Of a stretch of 64,000 bases of DNA, positions 63,467-64,000 are shown piece by piece (positions within the stretch are counted from its first letter, which is position 1; every line of letters begins with the position of its first letter). The stretch is from RPQJ01 sp963700045 (GTDB lineage Bacteria; Pseudomonadota; Gammaproteobacteria; Steroidobacterales; Steroidobacteraceae). The notes beneath the pieces are model-generated. The model did not search any database. It was not told the origin of the DNA and worked only from the letters and a program-made list of their open reading frames with translations. The DNA lies in NCBI GenBank assembly GCA_963700045.1, contig CAVOWK010000008.1, forward strand, positions 62,001 to 126,000, given 5' to 3'. A program made the translations under genes and the position numbers.

Positions 63467-63958
63467 ATGGACTATCTCGTGTACGCGCTGGTGATCGGCG
63501 TGGGAGCCACGGTCCTGGTGGACCTCTGGGCGATCGCCCGCAAACGCGCCTTCGACACCCCGTTACCCAACTACGGGCTGGTGGGGCGCTGGTTCGCTCA
63601 TCTCGCTCGCGGTCGCTTGCGCCACCAGTCGATCGCAGCCACCCCAGCCGTACAGGGCGAGCACGTCATCGGCTGGGTCGCCCACTACGTCATTGGTGTC
63701 GCGTTCGCTGGCCTGCTGCTTGCCGTGTGGGGCCTGGCGTGGGTCCGCCAGCCAACGCTTGGGCCGGCACTGCTCGTCGGGATCGGCACCGTGGCGGCGC
63801 CCTTCCTGGTGATGCAACCCGGCATGGGCGCCGGCGTAGCCGCCAGCCGCACCCCTCGCCCTGCCACTGCGCGACTGCAGAGCCTCGTCACACACACGAT
63901 CTTCGGACTGGGACTCTATGTCGCCGGCTGGATCGCCCGATTTTTCCAGTTGTCGTGA
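63467..63958 (+). CDS. DUF2938-type integral membrane protein
   Basis: A 163-residue protein of unknown function with about four membrane segments (about 3-22, 67-90, 97-118 and 140-160). YLVYALVIGVGATVLVDLWA (3-22), LPNYGLVGRWFAHLARG (about 30-46) and GWVAHYVIGVAFA are typical of the family. AAAGGGAGA precedes the ATG at 63467. Probably activated by the divergent MerR protein. The last 42 bases of the window after it show no feature. Confidence 0.85.
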   Translation: MDYLVYALVIGVGATVLVDLWAIARKRAFDTPLPNYGLVGRWFAHLARGRLRHQSIAATPAVQGEHVIGWVAHYVIGVAFAGLLLAVWGLAWVRQPTLGPALLVGIGTVAAPFLVMQPGMGAGVAASRTPRPATARLQSLVTHTIFGLGLYVAGWIARFFQLS

Positions 63959-64000
63959 ACGCGGCAACACCGCACGAACGCCAATGCAATCAGCCATCAC

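Overview
The window is high-GC DNA from a gammaproteobacterial chromosome. Supporting evidence is the rRNA operon order 16S-tRNA-Ile-tRNA-Ala-23S-5S, the tyrS / M23 peptidase / erpA neighbourhood, a Pil-Chp chemosensory operon, pilT-yggS-proC-yggT-yggU, and ampD-ampE. The gene content is closest to what I know of Steroidobacterales, Xanthomonadales and Nevskiales. I cannot place it further without a search, and nearly all of it reads as ordinary core chromosome.

Layout. 1-2.4 kb, minus strand: a stress or partner-switching module, with a GAF-PP2C phosphatase fused to an anti-sigma-like ATPase domain, a STAS antagonist and a truncated ECF sigma factor. 2.6-8.2 kb, minus strand: a complete rRNA operon with two tandem promoters, two boxA-like sites and a terminator. 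8.3-14.4 kb: tyrS, M23 peptidase, ppx, erpA, a DUF6776-type protein, rppH. 14.5-26.5 kb: a scattered vitamin B12 uptake and activation set (btuC, btuD, a cobalamin riboswitch with btuB, pduO, btuF), with tyrA, pdxH, a GGDEF protein, an HExxH protein, an SMR pump, an NmrA-type protein and a HisN-type phosphatase between them. 26.5-30.1 kb: ampE, ampD, bioA, rsmE. 30.4-40.2 kb, minus strand: pilG-pilH-pilI-pilJ-chpA-chpC for type IV pilus chemosensing. 40.4-45.3 kb, plus strand: tightly overlapping gshB, tonB-like, yqgE, ruvX, pyrB and a pyrK-like gene. 45.3-50.3 kb: an accessory-looking stretch with an SGNH hydrolase, a frameshifted FAH-family gene and a nine-heme lipoprotein cytochrome. 50.3-53.8 kb: three consecutive PilT/PilU ATPases. 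53.9-57.4 kb: yggS, proC, yggT, yggU, a DUF4426 gene and an HU-like gene. 57.5-64 kb: small housekeeping genes (hydrolase, PEBP, FKBP, msrB, ppnN, L,D-transpeptidase, MerR, DUF2938).

How the genes work together. The pilus chemosensory operon and the three retraction ATPases belong to one twitching/surface-sensing machine, though 10 kb apart. The B12 genes form one pathway: outer-membrane receptor, periplasmic binder, permease, ATPase and adenosyltransferase. Only btuB has a visible riboswitch.

The least ordinary signal is in the non-coding DNA. Every long gap between convergent genes that lacks a simple terminator (25.0-25.5, 30.1-30.4, 45.3-45.5 and 50.2-50.3 kb) holds a long palindrome. 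Two of them form a pair sharing a 53-nt core with a covarying inner hairpin. Two others share a 14-nt loop. In both pairs the flanking arms are near-perfect inverted repeats inside each copy but unrelated between copies. This conserved-core, variable-arm architecture is what I would look at first.
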